Assembly (NCBI GenBank): GCA_910578585.1
Contig: CAJTRG010000003.1
Location: 1-64,000, forward strand
Source of the DNA: an uncultured Mailhella sp.
GTDB lineage: Bacteria > Desulfobacterota > Desulfovibrionia > Desulfovibrionales > Desulfovibrionaceae
DNA: 64,000 nt
Direction: 5' to 3'
A program made the position numbers and the translations under genes. The notes below the pieces were generated by a model, which had not been told where the DNA came from, ran no database searches, and worked only from the letters and a program-made list of their open reading frames with translations. Below are positions 1-9,033 of the stretch, one piece after another. The number at the start of each line of letters is the position of its first letter. The stretch's first letter is position 1.

Positions 1-55
1 AAAACTTTTTAAGCTTTATTATTAAAATTATTTGTAATTATTTTCGGAAATGCTC
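1..55 (-). repeat. End of a MITE-like palindromic repeat (runs off the left edge)
   Basis: Read on the minus strand, these 55 bases match the left end of the element at 32123-32177 with one mismatch (C instead of T at the fourth base of the terminal repeat). The copy continues beyond the window. It ends 16 bases downstream of the AprA-like gene stop codon and, unlike the 32-kb copy, is not flanked by TA on the visible side. Confidence 0.8.
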
Positions 56-71
56 CAGTCAGTTTTGCAGG

Positions 72-1763
72 TTAATTCATAACTTTATCCCGCCATTCCA
101 TTTGAATTTTTTCTGCCTGCTTCCATACCTGAAGAAATTTGTTGTCAAGTAATGGGTTGGTGAATTGAAAATCCGCACGTTTATGCAGTCCGCGGGTTTC
201 TTTTCGTTCTAACGCCGCAAGCATGGTAATTTCTCCGCAGTCCATCAGGTCCAATGTTTCTGCAAGACGCATGAGGGTATGTGAACAAGGCGTATAAACC
301 TGGTTCAGGGTTAGATTACGCAGATGGCTAAGATAATGAAGACCTGCGTTTAATAATGATTCTGAACGAACTTTTTCAGGTCCTGGAGGCGCATAATCTG
401 TCATAATTTGCTGTAATGCCTGATTTGCCTCTTTCCAGTCAGAGCCTGCCTGTTTCTCATAGAATGAACTGTAGTAGGCTATTCTTTTTTGTATCCATTC
501 GCACCGGGCTTGTTCCTCACAAGATACAAGTTTGCGTTTCATACAGGAAGAACCTGCTTCCAATCCGGCAATTCTGCCGTAAACAGCCGCACCTGCCATA
601 TCAGCACGGAAATTTCCCACCGTATCGCCTGCAGCATAGAGTCCGGCGATACTGGATTGTGCATTTATATCTACTTGCACACCTTTGCCAACAATATAGG
701 GTTCATATTGACGAAATTCCACAAGATGTCTGGAAGGGTCAATCTTCTGTTCATCCATATAATTAATAAAGCCAGTCAGTCCTTCGCTTTTCATTCCTTC
801 ACGCATAAAAGCCAAATCTTCAGGGCTGTCATCTGTGCAGTCCATAAAAGTAGGACCTTGCCCGTTCAGCATGAGTTCCGTAAAAGCAGAATTCCAAATA
901 TCGCCGGTGATATCGCCGACTTCACGTGTTGCCTTTGTTACAAAGGGGCCTAATAATTCTCCGTTTCCTTTGCGGTAAACGCCTATCCAGGTATTTTTTC
1001 CCCCTCTTGAAAAATAACAGGGACCGGCATGGTGGTTGGGTAATTCCATGTTGACAATTTTTGCTCCTATACGCCATGACTGGGCAATTGCCGCCGAAGT
1101 ATTGGCAGGGCAGTCGCTGACATTGAATAAAATACCAGGGGTTACTTTAGCAGGATAAAGGCGGTTGCCGCACCCCGCAGTAAAAATAACACTGCGGGTC
1201 CTGATAAGGGTAAGCGTGGGAGTTTTTTGGGAAACATCAAGAGCGAGCGCTCCAGTAACGCCATTTTCATCATAGGTAAGGTCTAATACGCAGTGATGAT
1301 TGAGAATATTTACGCCGGCTTTTTTAGCTCTTTCTGTAAGAACTTTTTTTTGATTATGCCCGTCATATTTGAGAAAAATTCTTGGACGCCCAGGAAAAGC
1401 GTGTCCCATGAATGTCCAGTCGTTATTGGCAATTTTCATGTTGATGCCCCAATTGTGCCAATCTTTTACCACATTGAAGCTTTCATTGAAAAAGCGAATT
1501 GCCAGCGGAACATCCATATTGGATCCAAACAAAGAATTTTTCAGTTCATTCAGAACAATGTCAACATTTTTATGTTTTTCTGGGATATAACAAAGGAAAT
1601 GATCATTTCCTGATGCTCCTGATCCGCTTCGGCGCGTATCAGCTTTTTCAGCAATTAAAACATTCACTCCCTGCTGACGGGCAGATAATGAAGCCATAAG
1701 TCCTGCTATACCGCCGCCAATAATGAGGATGTCAGTTTCAAGATTTTTTGTTACTGCAAGCAT
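72..1763 (-). CDS. AprA-like FAD-dependent oxidoreductase (fumarate reductase/APS reductase alpha family)
   Basis: A 563-residue cytoplasmic flavoprotein without signal peptide. The FAD dinucleotide-binding motif GGGIAGLMAS is near residues 16-25. A second FAD contact, GLYAAGDTVGNFRADMAG, lies near residue 380, as in the succinate dehydrogenase/fumarate reductase/adenylylsulfate reductase alpha superfamily. The gene starts 4 bases after the stop of a small ferredoxin, with AAGGAG inside that gene, so the two are translationally close and probably form an AprAB-like pair passing electrons between FAD and two [4Fe-4S] clusters. It is the last gene of a TRAP transporter operon, so its substrate is probably the imported organic acid or a product of it. 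It is unlikely to be the true dissimilatory APS reductase because that enzyme is not linked to TRAP uptake and has a larger beta subunit. The substrate is unknown. Confidence 0.85.
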   Translation of the reverse strand: MLAVTKNLETDILIIGGGIAGLMASLSARQQGVNVLIAEKADTRRSGSGASGNDHFLCYIPEKHKNVDIVLNELKNSLFGSNMDVPLAIRFFNESFNVVKDWHNWGINMKIANNDWTFMGHAFPGRPRIFLKYDGHNQKKVLTERAKKAGVNILNHHCVLDLTYDENGVTGALALDVSQKTPTLTLIRTRSVIFTAGCGNRLYPAKVTPGILFNVSDCPANTSAAIAQSWRIGAKIVNMELPNHHAGPCYFSRGGKNTWIGVYRKGNGELLGPFVTKATREVGDITGDIWNSAFTELMLNGQGPTFMDCTDDSPEDLAFMREGMKSEGLTGFINYMDEQKIDPSRHLVEFRQYEPYIVGKGVQVDINAQSSIAGLYAAGDTVGNFRADMAGAAVYGRIAGLEAGSSCMKRKLVSCEEQARCEWIQKRIAYYSSFYEKQAGSDWKEANQALQQIMTDYAPPGPEKVRSESLLNAGLHYLSHLRNLTLNQVYTPCSHTLMRLAETLDLMDCGEITMLAALERKETRGLHKRADFQFTNPLLDNKFLQVWKQAEKIQMEWRDKVMN

Positions 1764-1766
1764 GGT

Positions 1767-2006
1767 TTACTCCTTGTTTTTGCAAATTTCTTCAGCATCG
1801 AGGTGAAGAAGCATGAAAGGAATGGGAATACGTAAAGATACTGCCTGTTTTGGGCAGTCAAGTACACAGGAATTGCAATGCCAACATTCGTCTGGAAAAG
1901 CTATTTCCGGTGTTTTTCCTGAAGAATAGCTGAACACATCCAAAGGACATATTGAAGCACAAAGACCACATCGAATACATTTTTTTTCATCAATAACAGG
2001 AGGCAT
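1767..2006 (-). CDS. Small 2x[4Fe-4S] ferredoxin, AprB-like
   Basis: A 79-residue ferredoxin with two cluster motifs: CIRCGLCASICP near residues 10-21 and CWHCNSCVLDCP near residues 42-53. It resembles the iron-sulfur part of AprB but is about half its length and lacks the long C-terminal tail that wraps around AprA. The reading frame is open for 50 more codons upstream, but that part lies inside the TRAP permease gene. The ATG at 2006 has GGAG at the right distance and starts with the conserved PPVID segment. It most likely serves as electron partner of the flavoprotein that follows it. Confidence 0.85.
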   Translation of the reverse strand: MPPVIDEKKCIRCGLCASICPLDVFSYSSGKTPEIAFPDECWHCNSCVLDCPKQAVSLRIPIPFMLLHLDAEEICKNKE

Positions 2007-2028
2007 AAATAAATCTCCAAAGTTAGGG

Positions 2029-3918
2029 TTATCTGAGGAATGAAGGCAGCCATGTTGCTGTGCCAGGAATAAAATAGACGATGAGAGCACAAATGCCCAT
2101 GCCGATGATAAATGGAACAGACGCTGCAAACATTTTGCGTAAAGGTATTCCTGCAACTTCTTTTATAACAAACAGGTTAATGCCAAAGGGCGGAGTAATA
2201 GTTGCCTGATTTAGGAGGATAACAAGCATGACCCCAAACCAGACAAGATCCCATTGAAACATTTTAGCTATTGGTAAAAAAGTGGGAACGCAGACAAGCA
2301 TAAGCGGCATGCTTGGAACAAAACATCCCAAGATGAACAGGATGCATACAATGGCAAGCATTGTTATTCCAGAACTAATGCCGGCTGAAGCGATACTTCC
2401 TGCAAGAAGCGCCGGAATACGGCTTAGAGCCATGAAATATCCGAAAACTGCTGCCCCAGTAAGAATAGTAAAGCTCATGGCAATAAATTTTGCTGCTTCA
2501 TTGAGGGCTTCATAAAATTTTTGAAAAGTAAAATTATGAAGTACAAGTCCGCAGACAAGGGAGCCGATTGCTCCAATGGAGCCTCCTTCTGTTGCCGTAA
2601 ATACACCGCCGTAAATACCGCCAATAACAAGTACGAAAAGGACGATAATCGGCAAGGCGGAAACAAGTGAGGAAATCCGTGCAGAAAGCGGTTCCTTGGG
2701 AAGTCTTGGAGCAAGGGAAGGATTAAAATAAACTTTTATCCAAATAGCTGCACAAAAGAGCAGGGTGCAGATAATTCCAGGAATAACTCCAGCCATAAAC
2801 AGTTCTGCAACTGATTGTTCTGCAAGAACAGCATACATAATAAATTCTGTAGATGGAGGAATAAGAACGCCAATAACTCCAGAACAGGCAAGAGTGCCGA
2901 CTGCCAGTTTATCTTCATAGCCGGAATCACGCATTTCAGGCAAAGCAATGGCAGACATGGCAATGGAACCTGAAAGTGTGTCTCCAACTACAGCCCCGAA
3001 AGCAGCACAGGCGTAAACACTTCCTTGTGCAAGTCCTCCCCGCAGATGTCCGAGCCAGTGCCTGGCACAGCGGTAAAGTCCTCTTCCCAAATCTCCGTAA
3101 AAACAGAAGTAGCCCATAAGCATAAAAAACATCAGGGGAGACCATGCATAATTGCTGGAAGTATTAAACATGAGTTTTCCATAAAAACCAAGAGCAGGAG
3201 ACAGTCCGCGGATAAGACAGGAAAAAGTGAAGCCTGCTGCCATTAAAGAAAAGGCAACAGGCATTCCTGACAGAAAAAGGATGAAAAGAAATATAATTCC
3301 CAGACATCCAACAGCAACAGAATTGAGTTGTGGAATTTTATTGAAAGCAAGCCACGTGCAAAGTATAACAGGCACTATGCCAAGTACAAGAGCCAGAAAA
3401 ATACGTCCTTTTCCCTGTAATGCTGTGCGGGCTAATAAAGACAGCCAGTCAACAGCGAGAGTAACAGACAGCATTCCAAAACCAAATACAACAAACCAGA
3501 CACAAGGTTTAATGGAAAAACCAAGCTGAGGGGTAATGCTTTTTGTCTGCAAAGAGAAACGGGCTGCTGTATACATGGAGAGCAGACAAACAGCGACTGA
3601 CCAGAGTGTTGTGGCGCTTTCCAGCAATATTTTATTATTTTCGCTGAGCGTTCCTGTAAACACATCCATGACAACATGGTTTTTGCAGCTTTGAACATAG
3701 GCTATTGATGAAAATACAACAAGAACCATCAGTAAACCAGTTATTTCAAAAGTGGCTGACAAAGGATTATTGAAAAAGTAGCGCAGGATAACGTCTGCAA
3801 ACGTTAAAGCAACCATAATCATGAATACAAGCATGCCGGCAAGAGAAAGGAATTTATTGATTTTTTTCAGGAACGAAGCCGAGGAATTGCAAAATTGGAG
3901 AAAGGAGTCTATAGACAT
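2029..3918 (-). CDS. Fused TRAP transporter membrane protein (DctQ-DctM)
   Basis: A 629-residue inner membrane protein fusing the small 4-helix subunit (about residues 1-170, DctQ) to the large 12-helix subunit (about residues 200-629, DctM, with the conserved segment SGSIAMSAIALPEM). With the DctP protein encoded just upstream it forms a tripartite, sodium- or proton-driven importer for carboxylates or related anions. Two ATG codons lie six bases apart; the Shine-Dalgarno AAAGGAG touches the first (3924), so the second (3918) is better spaced. The stop lies 22 bases before the ferredoxin start, placing both in one operon. Confidence 0.9.
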   Translation of the reverse strand: MSIDSFLQFCNSSASFLKKINKFLSLAGMLVFMIMVALTFADVILRYFFNNPLSATFEITGLLMVLVVFSSIAYVQSCKNHVVMDVFTGTLSENNKILLESATTLWSVAVCLLSMYTAARFSLQTKSITPQLGFSIKPCVWFVVFGFGMLSVTLAVDWLSLLARTALQGKGRIFLALVLGIVPVILCTWLAFNKIPQLNSVAVGCLGIIFLFILFLSGMPVAFSLMAAGFTFSCLIRGLSPALGFYGKLMFNTSSNYAWSPLMFFMLMGYFCFYGDLGRGLYRCARHWLGHLRGGLAQGSVYACAAFGAVVGDTLSGSIAMSAIALPEMRDSGYEDKLAVGTLACSGVIGVLIPPSTEFIMYAVLAEQSVAELFMAGVIPGIICTLLFCAAIWIKVYFNPSLAPRLPKEPLSARISSLVSALPIIVLFVLVIGGIYGGVFTATEGGSIGAIGSLVCGLVLHNFTFQKFYEALNEAAKFIAMSFTILTGAAVFGYFMALSRIPALLAGSIASAGISSGITMLAIVCILFILGCFVPSMPLMLVCVPTFLPIAKMFQWDLVWFGVMLVILLNQATITPPFGINLFVIKEVAGIPLRKMFAASVPFIIGMGICALIVYFIPGTATWLPSFLR

Positions 3919-3976
3919 GAACATCTCCTTTGTAAAAATGTGTATCAGAAAATTTTTTAAAAGTAATGATTGTAGG

Positions 3977-3997
3977 GAGGCGGTATTTCACCGCCTC
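3977..3997 (-). promoter_or_regulatory. Intercistronic hairpin between dctP and dctQM
   Basis: An 8-bp perfect stem GAGGCGGT/ACCGCCTC with a 5-base loop lies between the binding-protein stop and the permease start. It has no T-run, so it is more likely an mRNA-stabilising or processing element that lets the binding protein be made in excess than a full terminator. This is inferred from position. Confidence 0.55.
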
Positions 3998-4002
3998 ATT
4001 CA

Positions 4003-5070
4003 TTAGTTCCTGCTGAGAACTTTTACGTAAGGAGAGTTTTTCCAGTCAACTTCATTGGATTTTTGCAGTTCACGTATACGATTAAATAATTTTTCTCCAG
4101 GCAGACCTGCTTCATCTAAAGCTTTTATCCATGCTTTGTCAGCTGGGTCAAAACGATGACGGACTTCTTCATATTCCTGATCACTGAGAAGATGTAGCTG
4201 ACCGCCGTATTTATCTTGCCATTCCTTGATATACATGAGTTCAACCTCACGGTATTTATCAAAAAGTTCATCTGTGGTCTGTCCGCACATTTCATCAATG
4301 ACTTTTTTGAGATCATCAGGCATGCTGTCATATGTATCCTGGTTCATAACTGCAAAAACAGAGGCGCCAAGCATATTAATACAAGTTAAATGTTTAATCA
4401 TGTCTGCATATCTCCAGCTGATGAGCATAGAGCTGTTGGCAAGCACACCATCGACAATACCGGATTGAAGCGCCATATAAATATCCGGCGGAGCCATAGG
4501 AACAGGAACAGCATCAAGAGCTTTAATACGGAGTGAAGTAATAGGACCGCCCCATGTAGCTATTTTCAGTCCTTTGAAATCAGATAATTTTTTAACAGGT
4601 GTTTTTGTTCCAATGACATGTTCAGAATTTAAATCATACGTAAAAAGTAATTTTGTTCCTGAAAACTCATCCATAACCTGCGGAAATTCTTTTTGAATTA
4701 CACGCATAATTTCTGTTCCCTGCGTTAATGCCAGGGCAGGGTCAGCAGCTTCCCAAGTCCGTTCATGGTATGGGAATTGACCGTGTGAATTGCCGAGTAC
4801 AGCTTCGGTCATATCCGCCAGCCCTTCTTTAACAGAGTTAAAACATTCTGACATAGGGCTTAATGCTCCAGCAAAATATGTTTCAATATGAATACGTCCC
4901 TGAGAACGTTTTTCCAATTCTTCCACCCAGGGTTTCAGGAAAAATGTCCATTTGGAGTTGGTGGAAGGAATAGGCAGGTTGAGGGTTAAATCGTATTCTG
5001 CACAAGATGCGTACAAGGGGCTTCCCAGCAGCATTATCATGCTGATTGCTGAAAGAAGTAATTTTTTCAT
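4003..5070 (-). CDS. TRAP transporter periplasmic solute-binding protein (DctP family)
   Basis: A 355-residue periplasmic protein with a Sec signal peptide (MKKLLLSAISMIMLLGSPLY, cut near residue 24). It carries the DctP-family fold, including the MALQSGIVDGV segment near residue 200 and the ADMTEAVLG region near residue 95. It binds the anion and hands it to the DctQM protein encoded next. AAGGAGGAAATTGT precedes the ATG. It is the first gene of the operon, downstream of a -24/-12 promoter. Ligand type cannot be read from the sequence with confidence; carboxylates and sulfonates are both plausible in this bacterial group. Confidence 0.9.
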   Translation of the reverse strand: MKKLLLSAISMIMLLGSPLYASCAEYDLTLNLPIPSTNSKWTFFLKPWVEELEKRSQGRIHIETYFAGALSPMSECFNSVKEGLADMTEAVLGNSHGQFPYHERTWEAADPALALTQGTEIMRVIQKEFPQVMDEFSGTKLLFTYDLNSEHVIGTKTPVKKLSDFKGLKIATWGGPITSLRIKALDAVPVPMAPPDIYMALQSGIVDGVLANSSMLISWRYADMIKHLTCINMLGASVFAVMNQDTYDSMPDDLKKVIDEMCGQTTDELFDKYREVELMYIKEWQDKYGGQLHLLSDQEYEEVRHRFDPADKAWIKALDEAGLPGEKLFNRIRELQKSNEVDWKNSPYVKVLSRN

Positions 5071-5118
5071 ACAATTTCCTCCTTATTGATGCAGTATGTT
5101 GCACTTATGTTTACAAAG

Positions 5119-5134
5119 AGCAAAAACTATGCCA
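5119..5134 (-). promoter_or_regulatory. Sigma-54 (-24/-12) promoter of the TRAP/AprA-like operon
   Basis: Read on the minus strand the sequence is TGGCATAGTTTTTGCT. The invariant GG (-24) and GC (-12) are separated by exactly 10 bases, as in the RpoN consensus. It lies 49 bases upstream of the dctP start codon and faces away from the divergent sigma-54 activator gene, which is the expected regulator. Confidence 0.8.
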
Positions 5135-5256
5135 TATTTTTATACTATTAATTCAGCTTGTTAGTTTTTATTAAACAAAAAAGTTGTAAAATCGCTAGAG
5201 TGTATGTTATAAAAACGCTAATATTGGCAGTATATGAAAAATAGGAGACTTGCGGC

Positions 5257-6798
5257 ATGATGCGAAAAAAGAGAGTGCTTCGTTATAAAAAGGAAGATAC
5301 CTATTGGGATGATATAGGAAAAGCTTTGTGTGAAGTTTATGCCATGTATGGAATAGAACGAGCAATTTTTTATCTCCGAACAGCCCTTGGTCCCCGTATT
5401 TCCATTTCGCAAATTAATATTATTTCATTGTCAGCAGACATGCGTGTGCTTACTCCTGTATGCAGCACGAATGCAAGTTGTTCTGCACACAGGGAAATTA
5501 CGCCGCAGGGGAAGAAATTGCGGTATTTATTTCCGGATTCACCTGTAGATGATATTCTTGTTAACAATGATATTTCTGATGATATTAAACATTTTAAGCA
5601 GTATTTTTCAGAAAAAGGCACCTGTTTTGTGGGACAAAGAGGAGTTTTGCGTATTCCTTTTTACAGTAAGGATAATATGACATATCTTATTCAGTTTTGG
5701 TCAGAAAAATCATTGGCATTTACACCTCAGTGCAGTGCAGGAATTCAACGGATTATACATTTTTTTTCAGTATATTTGTATAAGGAAGGTTTTGAATTCC
5801 ATGAAAAGGTTTTACAGGAACAAGCGGCTGGCATAAAATCGCTTGGCTATGATTTGCTTTGCCGCTGCAATGGATTGACAGATGTTTTGAAAAAAATTAT
5901 GCGTGTTGCGCCAAGCACTGTTCCAGTGCTTATTATTGGAGAAACAGGAGTAGGAAAAGAAAGTGTTGCTGATGCACTGCATGAGCTGTCTGAACGAAAG
6001 ACTGGGCCATTGATAAAGGTTAACTGCGGAGCTATTTCAGAAAATCTTATGGAAAGTATACTTTTTGGACATGAAAAAGGTGCTTTTACCAGCGCTGTCA
6101 GTATGCATAACGGGTATTTTGAGCAGGCTCACAACGGAACTATCTTTTTAGATGAAATCAGTGAGCTGCCGCTTTCTGCACAGGTAAAACTTTTGCGTGT
6201 TTTAGACAGTCATACTTTTTGGAGAGTTGGCAGTTCAAAAATTCAACATACCAATGCCCGTTTAATTTTTGCCAGTAACCGGAATTTAGAAGAAATGGTC
6301 AGACAGGGTAAGTTTCGTCAGGATTTATATTATCGCCTTTCAGTTTATCCTATTTTTGTCCCTCCTTTGCGGGAAAGGCATGAAGATATTTTGCCTGTTA
6401 CAGAATATTTGATAAAAGAAATTGCCGCAGAACTGGGCAAGTCAGTTTCCGGAACTCTAACTGAACATGATATTTCCTCTTTTTATCAATACAGCTGGCC
6501 TGGCAATGTACGAGAATTAAAAAATACTGTGGAACGGGTGCTGATTGATTATATCAGCGGCAATAATTTAAAAGATGCATTTCAATCTGTGCATTTTACT
6601 CAACAGCTGCAGCCCGCAAGGGATAGTTATCAGCTTCCTTCCTCCTGGCCTACCCTGGCAGAATTGGAACAAAGCTATATTACTGCAGTATTGGATCATG
6701 TCCACGGAAAAATGACAGGAAATGACAGTGCATGCAGTATATTAGGAATACATTATACGACACTGCGGTCACATCTAAAGAAAATTATGCCAAAATAA
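5257..6798 (+). CDS. Sigma-54-dependent transcriptional activator (NtrC/FhlA type)
   Basis: A 513-residue bacterial enhancer-binding protein. Residues 1-190 are a sensor region without a recognisable receiver domain. The AAA+ domain spans about 205-435, with Walker A GETGVGKE at about 228, the sigma-54 contact loop GAFTSA at about 275, Walker B GTIFLDEI at about 294 and an arginine-finger region PPLRERHED. A Fis-type helix-turn-helix closes the protein. The contact loop has Ser where GAFTGA has its second Gly, which is unusual. The gene is divergent from the TRAP/AprA-like operon and shares a 186-bp intergenic region with it; that operon has a good -24/-12 promoter, so it is the likely target and the sensor may bind the imported substrate. 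GGAG sits 9 bases before the ATG. Confidence 0.92.
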   Translation: MMRKKRVLRYKKEDTYWDDIGKALCEVYAMYGIERAIFYLRTALGPRISISQINIISLSADMRVLTPVCSTNASCSAHREITPQGKKLRYLFPDSPVDDILVNNDISDDIKHFKQYFSEKGTCFVGQRGVLRIPFYSKDNMTYLIQFWSEKSLAFTPQCSAGIQRIIHFFSVYLYKEGFEFHEKVLQEQAAGIKSLGYDLLCRCNGLTDVLKKIMRVAPSTVPVLIIGETGVGKESVADALHELSERKTGPLIKVNCGAISENLMESILFGHEKGAFTSAVSMHNGYFEQAHNGTIFLDEISELPLSAQVKLLRVLDSHTFWRVGSSKIQHTNARLIFASNRNLEEMVRQGKFRQDLYYRLSVYPIFVPPLRERHEDILPVTEYLIKEIAAELGKSVSGTLTEHDISSFYQYSWPGNVRELKNTVERVLIDYISGNNLKDAFQSVHFTQQLQPARDSYQLPSSWPTLAELEQSYITAVLDHVHGKMTGNDSACSILGIHYTTLRSHLKKIMPK

Positions 6799-6802
6799 AT
6801 TG

Positions 6803-7675
6803 TTATTTATTATTGATGGTCGAAATAAGAATACCAAATAAAGCAATGCAAATACCAGCCAATTGCAGCATATTTATTTTTTCCCCTAAAAGAAGAAAGG
6901 CAAATAAAACGGTAAAGACTGGAATAAGATTACTGTACAGGGCAACTACGCCTGTCTGCATGTAGGAAAGGGATAAATTAAAAAGAAAATAGGCAAGAAT
7001 GCCAACGCCAATTCCCACATAGAGAAGTCCTGCAAGGGCTTGCCCGGTAATTTCTGTTGGAGCGGGATTAAAAAAGAGAACAGGGAAGATTATTTTTGCT
7101 CGTGTTGCCTTTGCAGGAGTATTTTATTTACTCATTTTCAATAAATGGAAAAACCTCCCCTATCAAAAAGGCGACTGGAAATATCTTACGGCAATGGTTA
7201 CTTTTGAACCCTGTTTATTTTTTCTGTTTGAAACCTTTGCATTAAAATTTACCACAGCCGCCCAGGGCGGTGTTATTGCTGCCTGTTTTCCCTTATGTGC
7301 GTCTTTAGCCGGCTGGATATTCCTTAAGGAAAAATTAACTGCTAAAACGGTTATTGCTATCTTTCTTGCGGTTATTGGGGGTGCTGTTTCTTCCTGGTTT
7401 GCAGCCGGCGATGCCAGAGCTTCCAATCCATTACTTGGCAACATGCTCATGTTCGGGGCTGTGTTATCCACAACAGGCTATGCAATTTGCGCCCGTGTTA
7501 TTTCCAGACTCTATTCTTTTTTGAGTATTTCTGCCATTCAGGCTCTTGGCGGCAGCCTTGTATTCTTCATGACCGAGAAAGATCCAAAAGCATATTTCAT
7601 GGCGATCATGCCGCCGCCCCAGAGAAGAAAACATAAGACTAAAATCAGCCTGAGTGTTTTTACTGAAAACTGCAT
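6803..7675 (-). pseudogene. DMT/EamA-family transporter gene broken by an internal inversion
   Basis: Three pieces of one 10-helix DMT permease are seen. The N-terminus (start MQFSVKTLRL at 7675, to about 7569) and the C-terminus (7084-6803, ending ILISTINNK) are on the minus strand. The middle (KIIFARVAFAGVFYLL to ISAIQALGGSLVFF) is on the plus strand. The pentamer GAAGA at 7085-7089 and its complement TCTTC at 7564-7568 flank the inverted part. Turning 7085-7568 around restores one uninterrupted 290-residue frame, the normal length for the family, across both junctions (SFSVMKIIFARV and LVFFPVLFFNP). As it stands the gene cannot make a full protein. AAGGA lies 8 bases before the ATG. The substrate is unknown. 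Confidence 0.88.
7085..7568. other. Inverted 484-bp segment with 5-bp inverted ends
   Basis: This segment carries the middle of the surrounding EamA gene in reverse orientation. Its ends share only GAAGA/TCTTC, so a microhomology-type inversion is more likely than a site-specific recombinase switch, although a two-state switch cannot be excluded from one sequence. Confidence 0.8.
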
Positions 7676-7897
7676 ACAATTATTCCTTATTAATTGAAAG
7701 TGTTATTGTTTTATTGTATAGTATAATGCTGCTGTAATGTCCAGAAATAATAAATACCCTTATTCGAGAGGGATAGCTCCCCCTTCAGCGATATTAACAA
7801 TTTTTGGGTAAGTTAAACTGCTGCTTCAGATTTTGACATATTGCCATGCTGAAGCATTTCCGGTAAATATTAGAAATGAAAAAACAGCCTTTTTTTC

Positions 7898-8968
7898 TTA
7901 TGGGATAATTAATGTTTTTTTATGCTGTATCACTGTGAAATCATGTTTGAGCTGTCTGTAGGCATAGGGGCAAAGCCATTCCGGCTGGAGATTTTTTTTC
8001 CATAAAATATACATGAGGGAAATTTGGTCACGCACTGAATAGTTTTCCAGCATGTACCACCAGGCATCCATGATTTCTATACACAGAGGATGCATATGTT
8101 TTCTCAGTAAAATGCCTGTTTCACTGAGCCCGAAATGAGGCGGAAAATGATTTTGCAAAAGCAGGTTTTTGACATTTTCCAGCTTTGTTTTGGTTTCTTT
8201 TTGCCCTGCAAGACAGGCTAAAATTTCATCATAAATGCAGTCACGCACAGGATGAATAAACTGTCCCAAAATAAAGTCTTGCTTTTGAGTGGCAAGTTCA
8301 AAAAGATAGGGGCTCAAGACATTGATATTGCCGTCAATATAGAGGCATTTCTCATAAGTTGGCAAAAAAACATGGGGATGTATTTTGTGCCAGCGGCCAG
8401 TGAGCTGCGGATTGGCTGTTTGCTGCTGGAGAGGTTTAATTTGCCAATACCCGATAGTTTTTTGTTCCAGTAAGTTTTGCTGGTCGGTAAAACAAAAATA
8501 ATCCCAGTCAGGGGAAATATAATGGTGTTGGATTAATCCGTCATAATTGCCGGTAATGCAGGTATAAAGAACATTTTTATTCTTTTTGGCAGTCGGAGAA
8601 ATTTGTTTGTTTTGGTTGGGCTGATATTCTTTGATGAGAACAGTTTTTTTTGTTGTATCCAAAATACAGCTTATTCTTGGGTTGATATTTCTTCTGAGAA
8701 GAGTTTGGATTTGTTCAATAAGCGCTTTAAATTCCTGTTCATTAGACTGGAGATAAAGAGCAGAGTAATAGAGTTCCAAAGTTTGAAGAAGTTCATTGGA
8801 TTGCTTGTTTGCTGCAAATGCAGGAAGATTTTCAGCAAAAGATAAGGCCTGTTTAAAAGTTATTGCTGGAACCCATTGAACAGATGTTTTTATGCTGTTT
8901 TCATCAAGTATTACTGCAAGATTAGCAAGAAATGAAGAACTCTTTAATGGTTCTGGAATAAAAAGCAT
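7898..8968 (-). CDS. Glycosyltransferase-like protein (DUF616 type)
   Basis: A 356-residue protein whose C-terminal two thirds, from NVLYTCITGNYDGLIQ near residue 133, match the DUF616/TOD1-type glycosyltransferase pattern. An acidic sugar-nucleotide site (KCLYIDGNINV) follows near residue 208, then YDEILACLAG and RDQISLMYIL. The first 130 residues have no recognisable motif and look helical. It probably adds a sugar to surface polysaccharide or LPS, but donor and acceptor are unknown. No good Shine-Dalgarno precedes the ATG at 8968, so the true start may lie further in. It stands alone between the gcv operon terminator and the broken transporter. Confidence 0.7.
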   Translation of the reverse strand: MLFIPEPLKSSSFLANLAVILDENSIKTSVQWVPAITFKQALSFAENLPAFAANKQSNELLQTLELYYSALYLQSNEQEFKALIEQIQTLLRRNINPRISCILDTTKKTVLIKEYQPNQNKQISPTAKKNKNVLYTCITGNYDGLIQHHYISPDWDYFCFTDQQNLLEQKTIGYWQIKPLQQQTANPQLTGRWHKIHPHVFLPTYEKCLYIDGNINVLSPYLFELATQKQDFILGQFIHPVRDCIYDEILACLAGQKETKTKLENVKNLLLQNHFPPHFGLSETGILLRKHMHPLCIEIMDAWWYMLENYSVRDQISLMYILWKKNLQPEWLCPYAYRQLKHDFTVIQHKKTLIIP

Positions 8969-8993
8969 AAGGAAAAATATTGTAGCTAAATTA

Positions 8994-9029
8994 AAACCCT
9001 ATCCCCCTTTATGCAAGAGGGATAGGGTA
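8994..9029 (-). terminator. Rho-independent terminator of the gcv operon
   Basis: On the minus strand, ACCCTATCCC pairs with GGGATAGGGT around a short loop, followed by TTTTAATTT. It lies directly after the gcvPB stop. Confidence 0.8.
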
Positions 9030-9033
9030 TTGG

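Noticed and set aside
72..1763. True dissimilatory adenylylsulfate reductase AprA
   Set aside because: The partner ferredoxin is half the size of AprB and the genes belong to a TRAP transporter operon with a sigma-54 activator; only family kinship is supported.
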